This document shows, in pieces, positions 1-7,484 of a DNA stretch of 28,709 nucleotides. The notes beneath the pieces are model-generated. The model saw only the letters and a program-made list of their open reading frames with translations. It searched no databases and was not told where the DNA came from. How positions within the stretch are numbered: position 1 is the stretch's first letter; the number at the start of each line of letters is the position of its first letter. This DNA comes from a virus, in IMG/VR virus record IMGVR_UViG_3300020470_000154, positions 1 to 28,709 of that record. The stretch is one strand, 5' to 3'. A program made the position numbers and the translations under genes.

Positions 1-458
1 TTAGACTTATTCTCTAATTCCATAGAACCTTTGTTCCATGCAATAATACCTTGTTGTAACCAAGTAGGTAATGCTTCATATGCAATCTGAAGTCTACCCA
101 ATAAATCTCTTGCAGTCTGGGCTTTGTTTGCAAGAATACCTATAGTTACACTATCATTGAATAGTGCATAATGTAAAAGATAAGATACCACAGTGGTTGA
201 CTTACCCGACTGTCGAGGCATCTTACATATATTAAATCTACCAGAATGGAAATTATGAATCAATTTCCTCTGGAATGGGTACATATCAAAAGGGACGAGA
301 CCTTCATCCAAGTTGATAATCTTTATATAATTCTCAGTAAAATATACGGGATCTTTCTTACACTTTAAATACTCAGCAACTTGTTCCTTAGTAAAATTAA
401 TAGGAACATTAGCTTTCTTTAGATTCGGATTACCAAGATATACATCATTATTATTCAT
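1..458 (-). CDS. 17: Terminase large subunit gp17, N-terminal part (cut by window edge)
   Basis: This is the motor ATPase/nuclease that packages DNA into proheads. I translated 152 codons by hand from the ATG at 456-458; the frame is open to the left edge, so the C-terminal nuclease domain is missing. The protein shows 'LGNPNLKKAN' (T4 gp17 has 'MGLPNLKRAN'), a Q-motif-like 'YPFQRKLI' (residues 60-67) and a Walker A-type 'PRQSGKST' (81-88, Lys86), which matches the deviant T4 'SRQLGKTT'. It ends near 'WNKGSMELEN', equivalent to T4 'WNKGSIELDN'. The N-terminus is much shorter than in T4 (about 80 residues fewer before the shared block). An in-frame TAA, the stop of the upstream 81-aa gene, lies two codons before the ATG and fixes the start. 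The gene sits 3 nt downstream of that gene in the order 16 - 81 aa - 17. Confidence 0.95.
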   Translation of the reverse strand, partial: MNNNDVYLGNPNLKKANVPINFTKEQVAEYLKCKKDPVYFTENYIKIINLDEGLVPFDMYPFQRKLIHNFHSGRFNICKMPRQSGKSTTVVSYLLHYALFNDSVTIGILANKAQTARDLLGRLQIAYEALPTWLQQGIIAWNKGSMELENKS

Positions 459-461
459 GAT

Positions 462-707
462 TTATGCGTCAATCACAAGCAAAGGTTTAGTGGGATCCTT
501 ATCAGCTGGGCCAAAGTATAATACTCTACCGCCAGGATATACTTTTTCTAATTCCTTTTGAACATCTCTCTTCAGTGGTCTTGCGGGTTGAGGAAAGAAC
601 ATTTGAATGAACTTAGTACTACCCCTAAAGACGAATGTGATCATGTAAGTGCATCCGTACTTACTCAATCTTTTATAATTTTCCCTTAAACTTTTATAAG
701 ATTTCAT
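462..707 (-). CDS. Small conserved protein between gp16 and gp17 (function unknown)
   Basis: An 81-aa protein between the terminase subunits. It is basic at its N-terminus (MKSYKSLRENYKRLSKYG), then has a hydrophobic beta-like stretch (YMITFVFRG), a 'PQPARPLKRDVQKELEKVYPGG' type segment and a 'VLYFGPADKDP' tail. I recognise no domain and assign no function. Its position, translationally packed against gp17 (3-nt gap), suggests a packaging role or simple co-expression. T4 itself has no gene here; from memory, small ORFs between 16 and 17 occur in marine T4-like phages, but I cannot verify this protein's family. The start is ATG at 705-707; only a distant GGAG lies upstream, so initiation may rely on read-through translation from gp16, which ends 22 nt before. 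Confidence 0.75.
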   Translation of the reverse strand: MKSYKSLRENYKRLSKYGCTYMITFVFRGSTKFIQMFFPQPARPLKRDVQKELEKVYPGGRVLYFGPADKDPTKPLLVIDA

Positions 708-729
708 AGTAGAACGCAGGTCTCCGTCT

Positions 730-1167
730 TTATTTAGAATCCTTCATAGATTGCTTAAGCATCTTCTGTAACTCAGCAGTACTTCCTACAAACAAAGAAT
801 TGTTAGTTACATTAGTAGTATTTGTTTTAGTATCTACCTCTTCAATATCTTTAACCTTCTTCTGAAGATCCATTAACTTATCAGCAGTGTCTGCAACGTG
901 TTTGATTAACTGACCAGCAACTTCATATGATCTTGCAGACTCAGATTCTTGTGCAACTTCAAGTATACCATCGACTGCTTCCTGTCCCTTCTCTATCAAA
1001 GAATATAACTGAGCTCTACTATACTCATAATCCTTTTGGATCTCTGGTGAATCACCTTTAGGTTTCTTAATACTTGTTTTGGTAGGACTCTTTTTTATTT
1101 CTTTCGTAGGAATAATCTCTGCAGAAACCTCCAAAGCATTATCTATAGAGTCAAATTCATTCTTCAT
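730..1167 (-). CDS. 16: Terminase small subunit gp16
   Basis: A 145-aa protein (T4 gp16 is 164 aa) that regulates gp17 and recognises concatemeric DNA during packaging. Evidence is the helical central block 'DYEYSRAQLYSLIEKGQEAV' through 'SESARSYEVAGQLIKHVADT', parallel to T4 '[20 protein letters not shown]' and 'ADSPRHMEVFATLMGQM'. A C-terminal 'NSLFVGSTAELQKML' matches T4 'NATVFMGSPTELMDEI'. The N-terminus is a Lys/Pro/Ser-rich disordered stretch and the middle probably forms the coiled-coil ring. The start codon overlaps the end of gp15 by 4 nt, and position and order agree with T4-like genomes. The C-terminal Ser-Lys-stop overlaps a possible late promoter for the next gene. Confidence 0.9.
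   Translation of the reverse strand: MKNEFDSIDNALEVSAEIIPTKEIKKSPTKTSIKKPKGDSPEIQKDYEYSRAQLYSLIEKGQEAVDGILEVAQESESARSYEVAGQLIKHVADTADKLMDLQKKVKDIEEVDTKTNTTNVTNNSLFVGSTAELQKMLKQSMKDSK
731..738 (-). promoter_or_regulatory. Late-promoter-like TCTAAATA element
   Basis: The minus-strand reading is TCTAAATA, 23 nt upstream of the 81-aa gene. It resembles the T4 late -10 (TATAAATA) with the second and third bases altered. The same WCTAAATA octamer precedes three other minus-strand gene starts in this window (2243, 5384, 16524). It overlaps the last codons of gp16 (Ser-Lys-stop), so chance from coding sequence is possible. Confidence 0.3.
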
Positions 1168-2228
1168 AATTCTGCATCAGTTTGTTGACTTATACTAAAG
1201 ACCTGTCCATCTGCATATTCAGATTTAGTTACACCAAATCCAAAATCATCACCATCCACAATAGCTTCATTATCTTGTATGGTTATTGCATTAACAGGAA
1301 TGTTAATATCATGTGGAACAATTGCGGTTCCATATTGACCACGTTTAACAGTAAGTCTATTAGCATTTATAGAACTAATCAACATAACCTCATCATCAAT
1401 CTGAATAAAGTTACCCTTAGCGAATGGAGTTGAAGAATTTACACCAAATGAAGTTACCTTATCATCAAACACTTCATTGGTTCTTGCGGTATCATCTTGA
1501 TTATAATCCTTAACTGCAACTGGAACTGCTTGATATCTAACTTGTCTTGGTGCAGTCTTAAGATTTGTAGTATCACTATAGAAATCTGTTTGAACTTTCT
1601 TGATAAGTCCCTCACTACTATTATTAATAGGACCAAACAAGAATGTCTTACATGTAAAGTTGAGAGTATATATTAACGCTCTTCTGGTTAAGTAGTCATC
1701 CTCATAATTATCTTCCATACTTATACCTTCAAGAGTTATTGGCATATCCCTCTTTTCGCCAATAATACTTACCAAATCTATAGTTAAATTAAATGCTGGT
1801 TGGAAGTATGGTAAAATCTGTTCTAAAATTTGAATGGCATCCTCATTTAACTTTGCAAGGATACTCATTTGCATGTTTATATTATATGGTACAGGCATGT
1901 ACCCTTTAATCATTTTATTAGTATTCTTATTAACTGCCTTAAAGGTTTGCATTGTAGAAACCTTACGGGTAGAATCATAATTCATACCAATAACTTCAAA
2001 AGACATCCTTGGTAAAGTAAGAGCTTTAGCAACTCCACCTTGATAGTCTCTTCCTTCTGTCACTCTTGCCAGAAACTTCTGCTGTGGTCCATATGATATT
2101 GGAACCTTCACAACACTTACCACAGACCCAGCTTTATCCTTGTGCTGAATCTCAATATTATTAAACAATGTTCCAAAAGAAACAATCGTTTTTCTAATTA
2201 TTTCGTGGTAGAAATGATTTGTTAACAT
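1164..2228 (-). CDS. 15: Tail sheath stabiliser / tail completion protein gp15
   Basis: gp15 caps the tail tube and sheath and joins the tail to the gp13/gp14 neck. The first ~230 residues follow T4 gp15: 'HFYHEIIRKTIVSFGTLFNN' (T4 'YFYNSSFRRYATLMGDLFSN'), 'VPISYGPQQKF' (T4 'VPITYASKEHF'), 'QILEQILPYFQPAFN' (T4 'QIVEQILPYFQPHFN') and 'GLIKKVQTDFYSDTTNL' (T4 'GLIRTTYTDFHANTRDL'). At 354 aa it is about 80 residues longer than T4 gp15 (272 aa). The extra C-terminal part contains 'FIQIDDEVMLIS' and 'LTVKRGQYGTAIVPHD', a beta-module pattern seen in many phage structural proteins. The start is ATG at 2226-2228, with no clear Shine-Dalgarno. It overlaps gp16 by 4 nt and lies 17 nt after gp14. Confidence 0.93.
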   Translation of the reverse strand: MLTNHFYHEIIRKTIVSFGTLFNNIEIQHKDKAGSVVSVVKVPISYGPQQKFLARVTEGRDYQGGVAKALTLPRMSFEVIGMNYDSTRKVSTMQTFKAVNKNTNKMIKGYMPVPYNINMQMSILAKLNEDAIQILEQILPYFQPAFNLTIDLVSIIGEKRDMPITLEGISMEDNYEDDYLTRRALIYTLNFTCKTFLFGPINNSSEGLIKKVQTDFYSDTTNLKTAPRQVRYQAVPVAVKDYNQDDTARTNEVFDDKVTSFGVNSSTPFAKGNFIQIDDEVMLISSINANRLTVKRGQYGTAIVPHDINIPVNAITIQDNEAIVDGDDFGFGVTKSEYADGQVFSISQQTDAEL

Positions 2229-2242
2229 GACAATTTTTTAAC

Positions 2243-2250
2243 TATTTAGA
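2243..2250 (-). promoter_or_regulatory. Late-promoter-like TCTAAATA element before gp15
   Basis: The minus-strand reading is TCTAAATA, 14 nt upstream of the gp15 ATG and overlapping the gp14 stop codon. It is identical to the octamer at 731-738. The very short distance to the start makes it a weak candidate; it is listed because the octamer recurs before gene starts. Confidence 0.25.
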
Positions 2251-4537
2251 ACTCACCAAAGGGATTCCTTTCACTGAAGTCCAAGATTTGATCTGCCTCG
2301 AACTCAATATCCTCATTAGATGCGAATGGAATATTACCAAAATCTGAAGTGATTGAACCTATTCTATAACTAACTCCAGTTCCAACAATAGCTTCGCTTA
2401 CTGCAAAATCTCCACTTGGAATAGTTAGTTTAAGAATTCTATTTGCTGCATCCCAACTTGATACATAAGCACTTGTTCCAGAGGATACTCCTTCAACCAT
2501 TTGGCCAGGAGTATAGTCACCAAAGGTAGGAGAAGTTATAGAACCTATTGCAACAACTGGATTTATAGATGTATATGCAGCACCAGCATTACTATACCTA
2601 ATTTCTTTAACAGTACCAGCAGTACTTACAACTACCTCCGCTTTTGCATTAAGAATATTCCATGTAGTATCAGTAGATTGCTGAATAAATGCAGAAGTTA
2701 TACCAACAGTTGGTTGATAAAAATAACCAGAACCACCAGTTGTTATTGCTACTGGACCAAGTACTGCTTCAGATACTATTGCAGTAGCAATAGCAGAAGA
2801 TACTGGACTACCTCCACTGAATACCACTGATGGTGGAGTTGTATATCCTGTGCCTGGATTAATTAATAGAACTCTATCAATTGCCTGATTAGGAACACCA
2901 GTTCTGCTCGTCATAATTGCAACAGCAGTTGCCTGTACTCCATTAGCAGGAGCCTCGATAGTCATTATGGGATTGGTTAGATAACCATTGCCTGGATGAT
3001 TAATAGTAAGAGTATCTACTTCTCTACTACTATTAAGTGTTGCAGTAACTATTGGATACTCATTATCAAAGGTATTGATAAACTGAGCATTAGTATTCAT
3101 CTGAGGATCATTCTCTTGTTGTGCCGTAGTAGTAGGAACAAGTTGAGAACTTGTAGTTCTAAATCCGTTATCTCCTGTCAAATTCAATGTGATATGATCT
3201 ATCCATCCCTCAAATCCTCTTGTAATGGTGGGAGCTTTACCAGCACCATTTGCATCAGATCCTAATTTTAATTGGTCATTTGCAAAGAATAGTATAGGGT
3301 CAGCAGTACCTAAGTTATTACTTACATTTCCATTAACTGATACTGTTGCATCCTGTCCATATTGTTCTACTCTAATAAAGTTCCATGCATTTAGAGTAAG
3401 TTGTGTAGTATTCTCAATAGATCCAGAACCAGAAGCAAATACTACGTTTCCATTTTCTCTATGATATAACTTGAATCTATCTGTCCATAACATCACTCCA
3501 CCAAAGTTTGGATCTGTATCAAACTTAGTTGGATAATACCAATAACTGAATGATAATCTACCGTCTCCAGTGTCTCTGGAGTCTACATTCGATGTAAATT
3601 TAAAGTTAGCACCATTAACATCATTATAACTACTATGATATATCGAATTGTTTCCAAACTTAATCTGGGTGGATGTTGGTCTATTAGGTGGTGTAAAGGA
3701 TACTGTTGGAATATTGATGTAATTTGTTCCACTATTAGTAATTGTTGCAGATTGAATAGCACCGTCAGCAATAGTAGTTACACCAGTAGCACCATTACCT
3801 TGAGTGGGTTTATGTATAGTAACAGTAGGAGTTCCCCTATAGTTACCATCATCAAACATCTGAATATATTGAACTGATTTAGTTCCAATAATAGTAGATG
3901 CAAGAGATACAGTAGCTAAAGCGTTTGATGCATCTGCATCAACCATTTGTAACGTTATTACCTGACCAGTGGAAGCAATAGTATCTTCAACAGGAACACC
4001 TTCCTTATCAGTAAGACTATCTGGAAGATCAATAACCTCATCCTCAAGTTCAAAGATCTCAAGTCTGAGTTCATACATGAACAGATCGTTCATTTGATAG
4101 AAAGGTACTTTCCTTTCTACGTATTTGATCTCAAACAAAGCATTATCCAGTGGTAGATAAACTAAGTCACCTTCTTGTGGAGTATGAGCAACTTTAATTT
4201 CATCTGGTGGCCATAACTTTAGGTATGGAGATATGAAATCATCGTACCTTTCTTTAGATATAACCAAGGTAAGTTCATCAGTTGCACGAACTCCAAACTT
4301 AGTTAATACATCAGATGGTGTTCCAAATCCATCATAGTTAACAAGATAAGCTTCCAGTCTGAAACTATCATCAAACTTAGATGCAGTAATTTCTCTAATA
4401 ACTGTTTGTTCATTAACAATTTTTCTGGGCATATACAGGATATCCTGCCCAAACATTTGTAAATGTTCGTTTACCAAGTCCTGAACAAGTCTTTGTTCGC
4501 TTGGAGATCCGTGTAGAAAGAAAGGTGATAAAGGCAT
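2246..4537 (-). CDS. 14: Neck protein gp14, enlarged by a LamG-like insertion and GxGY repeats
   Basis: gp14 forms, with gp13, the neck/portal-proximal connector. Residues 15-175 match T4 gp14: 'DILYMPRKIV' (T4 'ECYYVPREYV'), 'FGVRATDELTLVIS' (T4 'FGMQVQDEVTLSIN') and 'EGDLVYLPLDNALFEIKYVE' (T4 '[20 protein letters not shown]'). The acidic C-terminus (740-763, ending 'ERNPFGEF') also fits T4 'SSPFDNDFMD'. T4 gp14 is 256 aa; this one is 763. Between the conserved ends lies a concanavalin A/LamG-like domain (about 290-470: 'LSFSYWYYP', 'AWNFIRVEQYG', 'GFEGWIDHITLNLTG'). Around it are repeats of the form P/N-G-x-G-Y-x-x-x-P-x-(V/M)-x-(I/F) near 268, 515, 561 and 601. Such folds often bind glycans, so the insertion may be displayed at the neck like a whisker or fibre (inference). 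The gp13 stop and gp14 ATG are adjacent (TAAATG). Confidence 0.92.
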   Translation of the reverse strand: MPLSPFFLHGSPSEQRLVQDLVNEHLQMFGQDILYMPRKIVNEQTVIREITASKFDDSFRLEAYLVNYDGFGTPSDVLTKFGVRATDELTLVISKERYDDFISPYLKLWPPDEIKVAHTPQEGDLVYLPLDNALFEIKYVERKVPFYQMNDLFMYELRLEIFELEDEVIDLPDSLTDKEGVPVEDTIASTGQVITLQMVDADASNALATVSLASTIIGTKSVQYIQMFDDGNYRGTPTVTIHKPTQGNGATGVTTIADGAIQSATITNSGTNYINIPTVSFTPPNRPTSTQIKFGNNSIYHSSYNDVNGANFKFTSNVDSRDTGDGRLSFSYWYYPTKFDTDPNFGGVMLWTDRFKLYHRENGNVVFASGSGSIENTTQLTLNAWNFIRVEQYGQDATVSVNGNVSNNLGTADPILFFANDQLKLGSDANGAGKAPTITRGFEGWIDHITLNLTGDNGFRTTSSQLVPTTTAQQENDPQMNTNAQFINTFDNEYPIVTATLNSSREVDTLTINHPGNGYLTNPIMTIEAPANGVQATAVAIMTSRTGVPNQAIDRVLLINPGTGYTTPPSVVFSGGSPVSSAIATAIVSEAVLGPVAITTGGSGYFYQPTVGITSAFIQQSTDTTWNILNAKAEVVVSTAGTVKEIRYSNAGAAYTSINPVVAIGSITSPTFGDYTPGQMVEGVSSGTSAYVSSWDAANRILKLTIPSGDFAVSEAIVGTGVSYRIGSITSDFGNIPFASNEDIEFEADQILDFSERNPFGEF

Positions 4538-5356
4538 TTATCCTACCATATCTAAAGGTGGCAAAGCATATTCTTCCATGAGTTTCTTTTCGAGATCCTC
4601 GATCTCTTTAACAGCATCATCATATATTTGTCTACCGTTTAATTCCAATCCGCCAGGAAGTTTGACACCTTGGAATTTAATAAGGTTTTGTCCCCATTGT
4701 CTTTTTATCAAGGAAGTGGTATACTGTTTAAGCCAGAAGTCGTTATAAACAGCCGTTTCACTATTAGGATCAACAATTCTATAACAATCAATAACCAGAT
4801 AATGATTATCGGTAAGTTCTGTTAGATTGATATCTAAATATAGTCTACTATTCTTCTTATTAAATCTTACCTGAGCATCTGGATTAATAAGATAATCCAA
4901 AGTCTCCAAGTATGATTTGACCATACCATAGTTCAATAAATCAATTGCACCATAGTAGTACAGATCATTTAAAAAGATTTGATATTTAATGTTGAATAGT
5001 CCGTCAGATATAGAAGATGAATCCATCTTAAATATCTTATTAACTCCGATAACAGAATCAGGAAGTTGAAGGTAATTTGCACCTTCTTCATACTCTAATT
5101 GGGGTATACCTCCAAAGGTACTACTCGCAGTTGATGTAGATGCAACACCTGATATGGTGGTCTTCTCAACTTCTAACAACTTATGTTTTAGGAATACACG
5201 ATCTATTCCTTCTCCATGTCTCTCATGGAAAAATTGGATGGCATCATCCACCAGATCTTCCACTTGATCATCGTCAACGTTGATCTCCAAGACTGGCTTT
5301 CCGAGTTTTCTAAGGCAATATTCCTTCAACTCGTCTCTACTGGATGGTTTAGCCAT
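4538..5356 (-). CDS. 13: Neck protein gp13
   Basis: A 272-aa head-completion/neck protein (T4 gp13 is 309 aa). It shows the family N-terminus 'MAKPSSRDELKEYCLRKLGK' followed by 'VEDLVDDAIQFFHERHGEGI', a pattern typical of T4-like gp13, and many aromatic 'DLYYYGAIDLLNYGM'-type segments. It is the first gene of the neck/packaging run 13-14-15-16-(81 aa)-17. Its start (ATG at 5354-5356, preceded directly by AAGGA) faces the divergent plus-strand gene across a 40-nt gap. An ACTAAATA late-like element lies 27 nt upstream. Confidence 0.92.
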   Translation of the reverse strand: MAKPSSRDELKEYCLRKLGKPVLEINVDDDQVEDLVDDAIQFFHERHGEGIDRVFLKHKLLEVEKTTISGVASTSTASSTFGGIPQLEYEEGANYLQLPDSVIGVNKIFKMDSSSISDGLFNIKYQIFLNDLYYYGAIDLLNYGMVKSYLETLDYLINPDAQVRFNKKNSRLYLDINLTELTDNHYLVIDCYRIVDPNSETAVYNDFWLKQYTTSLIKRQWGQNLIKFQGVKLPGGLELNGRQIYDDAVKEIEDLEKKLMEEYALPPLDMVG

Positions 5357-5360
5357 TCCT

Positions 5361-5366
5361 TATAAT
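5361..5366 (+). promoter_or_regulatory. Possible -10 hexamer (TATAAT) for the plus-strand pair
   Basis: A perfect TATAAT lies 30 nt before the ATG at 5397, the only plus-strand gene pair in the window. No convincing TTGACA-like -35 is seen 16-18 nt upstream (inside gp13 coding sequence), and no plus-strand TATAAATA is present. It could be an extended or activator-dependent promoter, or chance in AT-rich DNA. Confidence 0.25.
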
Positions 5367-5383
5367 CATAAGTTTCTCCAAAG

Positions 5384-5391
5384 TATTTAGT
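5384..5391 (-). promoter_or_regulatory. Late-promoter-like ACTAAATA element before gp13
   Basis: The minus-strand reading is ACTAAATA, in the 40-nt divergent gap and 27 nt upstream of the gp13 ATG. The distance is right for a T4-type late promoter (short leader). Unlike the copies at 731 and 2243, this one does not overlap a coding sequence, so it is the most convincing WCTAAATA case. Confidence 0.45.
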
Positions 5392-5396
5392 CTAAG

Positions 5397-6125
5397 ATGA
5401 AAAAGTATTTTATTGACGAGGGCGAAACTTTTGCAATAAACGATGAGTTGGGTGCAAGAGTTGAATTAATTGGATGGGAAGAACATCCAATAATCTATAT
5501 TGATAACTTTTATAAAAATCCAGATAAGGTTAGAAATCTTGCTCTAAGATGTCCACCCACAAAAAATAAAAGAGTCTGTGGATGTCTGCCTGGATCAAGA
5601 GTGGACATGAATATGGACTTAGATCATCTGGGAGAAGTATGGAAAGATGTTGCATTAAACTGTTACGGACTAACAATTGCAGAACAACCACACTTTGAAC
5701 AGGCCTGTAGAAATGTACCTTTCTCTGTAAATGTAACTCAATCACCAGACAGAGTTAAGTTACCACACGTAGATATACCAAGAGAAGGTGATGATAAGAG
5801 TAGAGGTTGGGCTGGATTAATATATTTGAATAAAGGTAAAGAATGTAAAGGTGGAACTGGATTTTATTCATACAAAGGTATGACAACTGTTAATCCATTC
5901 CAAGAAGGTATATGGGATGAAGATTATGTTGCTGACGATATAGGTCCTTGGAAACTGGAACACCTTGCAGATATGAAATACAATAGAATGATATTCTATC
6001 CAGATCATGTATTACATGGTTCATATGATAAAGAAGGATTCTTTGAAGGAGATGACTATAGATTGGTACAAGTATTCTTTCTACCACTACACTTTGCAAA
6101 GACAGAAGGTCAACCATACGGATGA
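5397..6125 (+). CDS. DUF6445-like protein, putative Fe(II)/2-oxoglutarate-type enzyme (copy A)
   Basis: A 242-aa protein with 'IIYIDNFYKNPDKVRNLALR' near residues 32-51, the hallmark I associate with DUF6445. It has a candidate facial triad: 'LPHVDIP' (His124, Asp126) and 'DHVLHGSY' (His207), followed by Arg222 in 'DDYRLVQVFFL', which would suit 2-oxoglutarate binding. From memory, DUF6445 proteins are often encoded beside flavin-dependent tryptophan halogenases, and two such genes lie in this window. Substrate unknown. It is paralogous to the protein at 16531-17190 ('DNFYxNPD', 'MKYNRM', 'VQVFF'/'TQVFF' shared). It is first in a two-gene plus-strand unit, overlapping hldD by 4 nt (ATGA). There is no strong Shine-Dalgarno before the ATG. 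The reaction is inferred only from the HxD...H pattern. Confidence 0.75.
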   Translation: MKKYFIDEGETFAINDELGARVELIGWEEHPIIYIDNFYKNPDKVRNLALRCPPTKNKRVCGCLPGSRVDMNMDLDHLGEVWKDVALNCYGLTIAEQPHFEQACRNVPFSVNVTQSPDRVKLPHVDIPREGDDKSRGWAGLIYLNKGKECKGGTGFYSYKGMTTVNPFQEGIWDEDYVADDIGPWKLEHLADMKYNRMIFYPDHVLHGSYDKEGFFEGDDYRLVQVFFLPLHFAKTEGQPYG

Positions 6126-6943
6126 TATTAATAACAGGACATAAAGGATTCATCGGTTCTCACTTCAAACGATATGTTGAAGAAGAGATGAGAGAACATG
6201 TTGTCTGTATTGATAAAGATGACTGTTGGAAATGGCTTGCTAAGTTTGATGACTGGGAAAGAGTCACTTTAATTATACACAATGGTGCAATGTCATCCAC
6301 GGTAGAACCAAACTGGATGAAGATATCCCATTACAATCAGGACTTTACTGCATGGATACTATACCATGCAATGGAACACCAGATACCAGTTAAGTATGCA
6401 TCATCAGCATCAGTATATGGCAATCAAACTAAAAGAAGTAAAAAGATAAATCCACTGAATCAATATGCAATATCAAAACTTATCATAGATTATTACGTAC
6501 AGGATAACCTTGATAAGTTCAGGTATATACAGGGATTTAGATACTTCAATGTATATGGTACAGGAGAAGAAGATAAACTTAAAGTAGATCAAGCAAGTCC
6601 CATATCAAAATTCACACAACAAGCAAGAGAAAATGGAGAGATAAAACTCTTTGAGGGATCGGATCAATTCCTTAGAGACTTTGTATGTGTAACTGATATA
6701 GTCAATATTGTTATGAACAATGATGCTCCCAGTGGAATATATGATATAGGAACAGGTACTCCAATATCTTTCTATGAAGTTGCAAAAGAAGTAGCACAGA
6801 AAGAAGGTGTAAAAATTAAAATGATACCATTCCCAGATCACTTAAAAGGAAAGTACCAAAAATATACCTGTGCAGATATGAAGTGGGTTGATTATGACTT
6901 TATTACTGTGAAGGAATTTCTTGAAACTCAACCCAAGACGTAG
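6122..6943 (+). CDS. hldD: ADP-L-glycero-D-manno-heptose 6-epimerase-like (HldD/RfaD) SDR
   Basis: An extended short-chain dehydrogenase of 273 aa. It has the NAD(P)-binding 'ITGHKGFIGSH' (Gly6, Gly9, Gly12), an Ser-rich 'YASSASVYGN' (92-101), a catalytic YxxxK 'YAISK' (Tyr115, Lys119) and 'FRYFNVYG' (139-146). The C-terminal 'IPFPDHLKGKYQKYTCADM' closely follows E. coli HldD 'IPFPDKLKGRYQAFTQADL'; together with 'KLFEGSDQFLRDFV', this points to HldD rather than a generic epimerase. HldD converts ADP-D,D-heptose to ADP-L,D-heptose, the last step of activated heptose synthesis. It is ~35 residues shorter than E. coli HldD (310 aa). The partner kinase, nucleotidyltransferase and a possible phosphatase are on the opposite strand (8430-10471). 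Its last 41 nt overlap the convergent 2OG-oxygenase gene. Confidence 0.88.
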   Translation: MILITGHKGFIGSHFKRYVEEEMREHVVCIDKDDCWKWLAKFDDWERVTLIIHNGAMSSTVEPNWMKISHYNQDFTAWILYHAMEHQIPVKYASSASVYGNQTKRSKKINPLNQYAISKLIIDYYVQDNLDKFRYIQGFRYFNVYGTGEEDKLKVDQASPISKFTQQARENGEIKLFEGSDQFLRDFVCVTDIVNIVMNNDAPSGIYDIGTGTPISFYEVAKEVAQKEGVKIKMIPFPDHLKGKYQKYTCADMKWVDYDFITVKEFLETQPKT

Positions 6944-7484
6944 CAATATACTTTACACCTGACATAGGTTTGTTACCTTTATGTGGGAACAAATAGTTGC
7001 CAGGAAATAATAACACCTTACCTTTCTCTGGTTTAATCTTTACATCGTAGTAGGGAAACTCTGTTTCTCCACCTTCATCTACGGTGTTTAGATACATTAT
7101 TATCGCAAACACTCTGTTAACACTACCACCTGCATGTTGATCTGTATGTTCAACAAAGTACCCTTCATTAGGTTGGTATGATCTTATCGCAAAATCATTA
7201 AAGACAATATCTGTAGTAGGACCAGGCGCTCTGTTTAGGTATTCACTATATGCATAGTGGGATATCTGAGACATCCAATGAAATATTTTATCTGATGGTT
7301 TAACAACAATATCAGTTGCTTTGCAACATTCAGTATTTACTGTCTGTTCTCCTGTACCACCTACTGCACCTATAACTTGTCTATCTACATTCTCATTAAA
7401 CCAATCAACCATTGCATCACAAGTTGCATCCTCAATGAGAGGTAACTCAACAATGAGATCAGTTAACTTTGTTGGCCAAGTCAT
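6903..7484 (-). CDS. Prolyl 4-hydroxylase-like 2OG-Fe(II) dioxygenase (copy 1)
   Basis: A 193-aa Fe(II)/2-oxoglutarate oxygenase of the prolyl-4-hydroxylase type. Visible iron ligands are His113 and Asp115 in 'VEHTDQH' and His168 in 'YLFPHKG'; Lys178 in 'GVKYIATSW' is placed to bind the 2OG carboxylate. The jelly-roll markers 'IIMYLN', 'GGETEF', 'KGKVLLFPG' are intact, so the enzyme looks active. Substrate unknown: P4H-like viral enzymes may hydroxylate proline in peptides, but free small molecules or sugars cannot be excluded. It is a clear paralogue of the next gene (7481-8077), and the two overlap by 4 nt (ATGA). Its 3' end overlaps hldD tail-to-tail by 41 nt. It is last in the minus-strand accessory operon. 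Confidence 0.88.
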   Translation of the reverse strand: MTWPTKLTDLIVELPLIEDATCDAMVDWFNENVDRQVIGAVGGTGEQTVNTECCKATDIVVKPSDKIFHWMSQISHYAYSEYLNRAPGPTTDIVFNDFAIRSYQPNEGYFVEHTDQHAGGSVNRVFAIIMYLNTVDEGGETEFPYYDVKIKPEKGKVLLFPGNYLFPHKGNKPMSGVKYIATSWVEFQEIPSQ

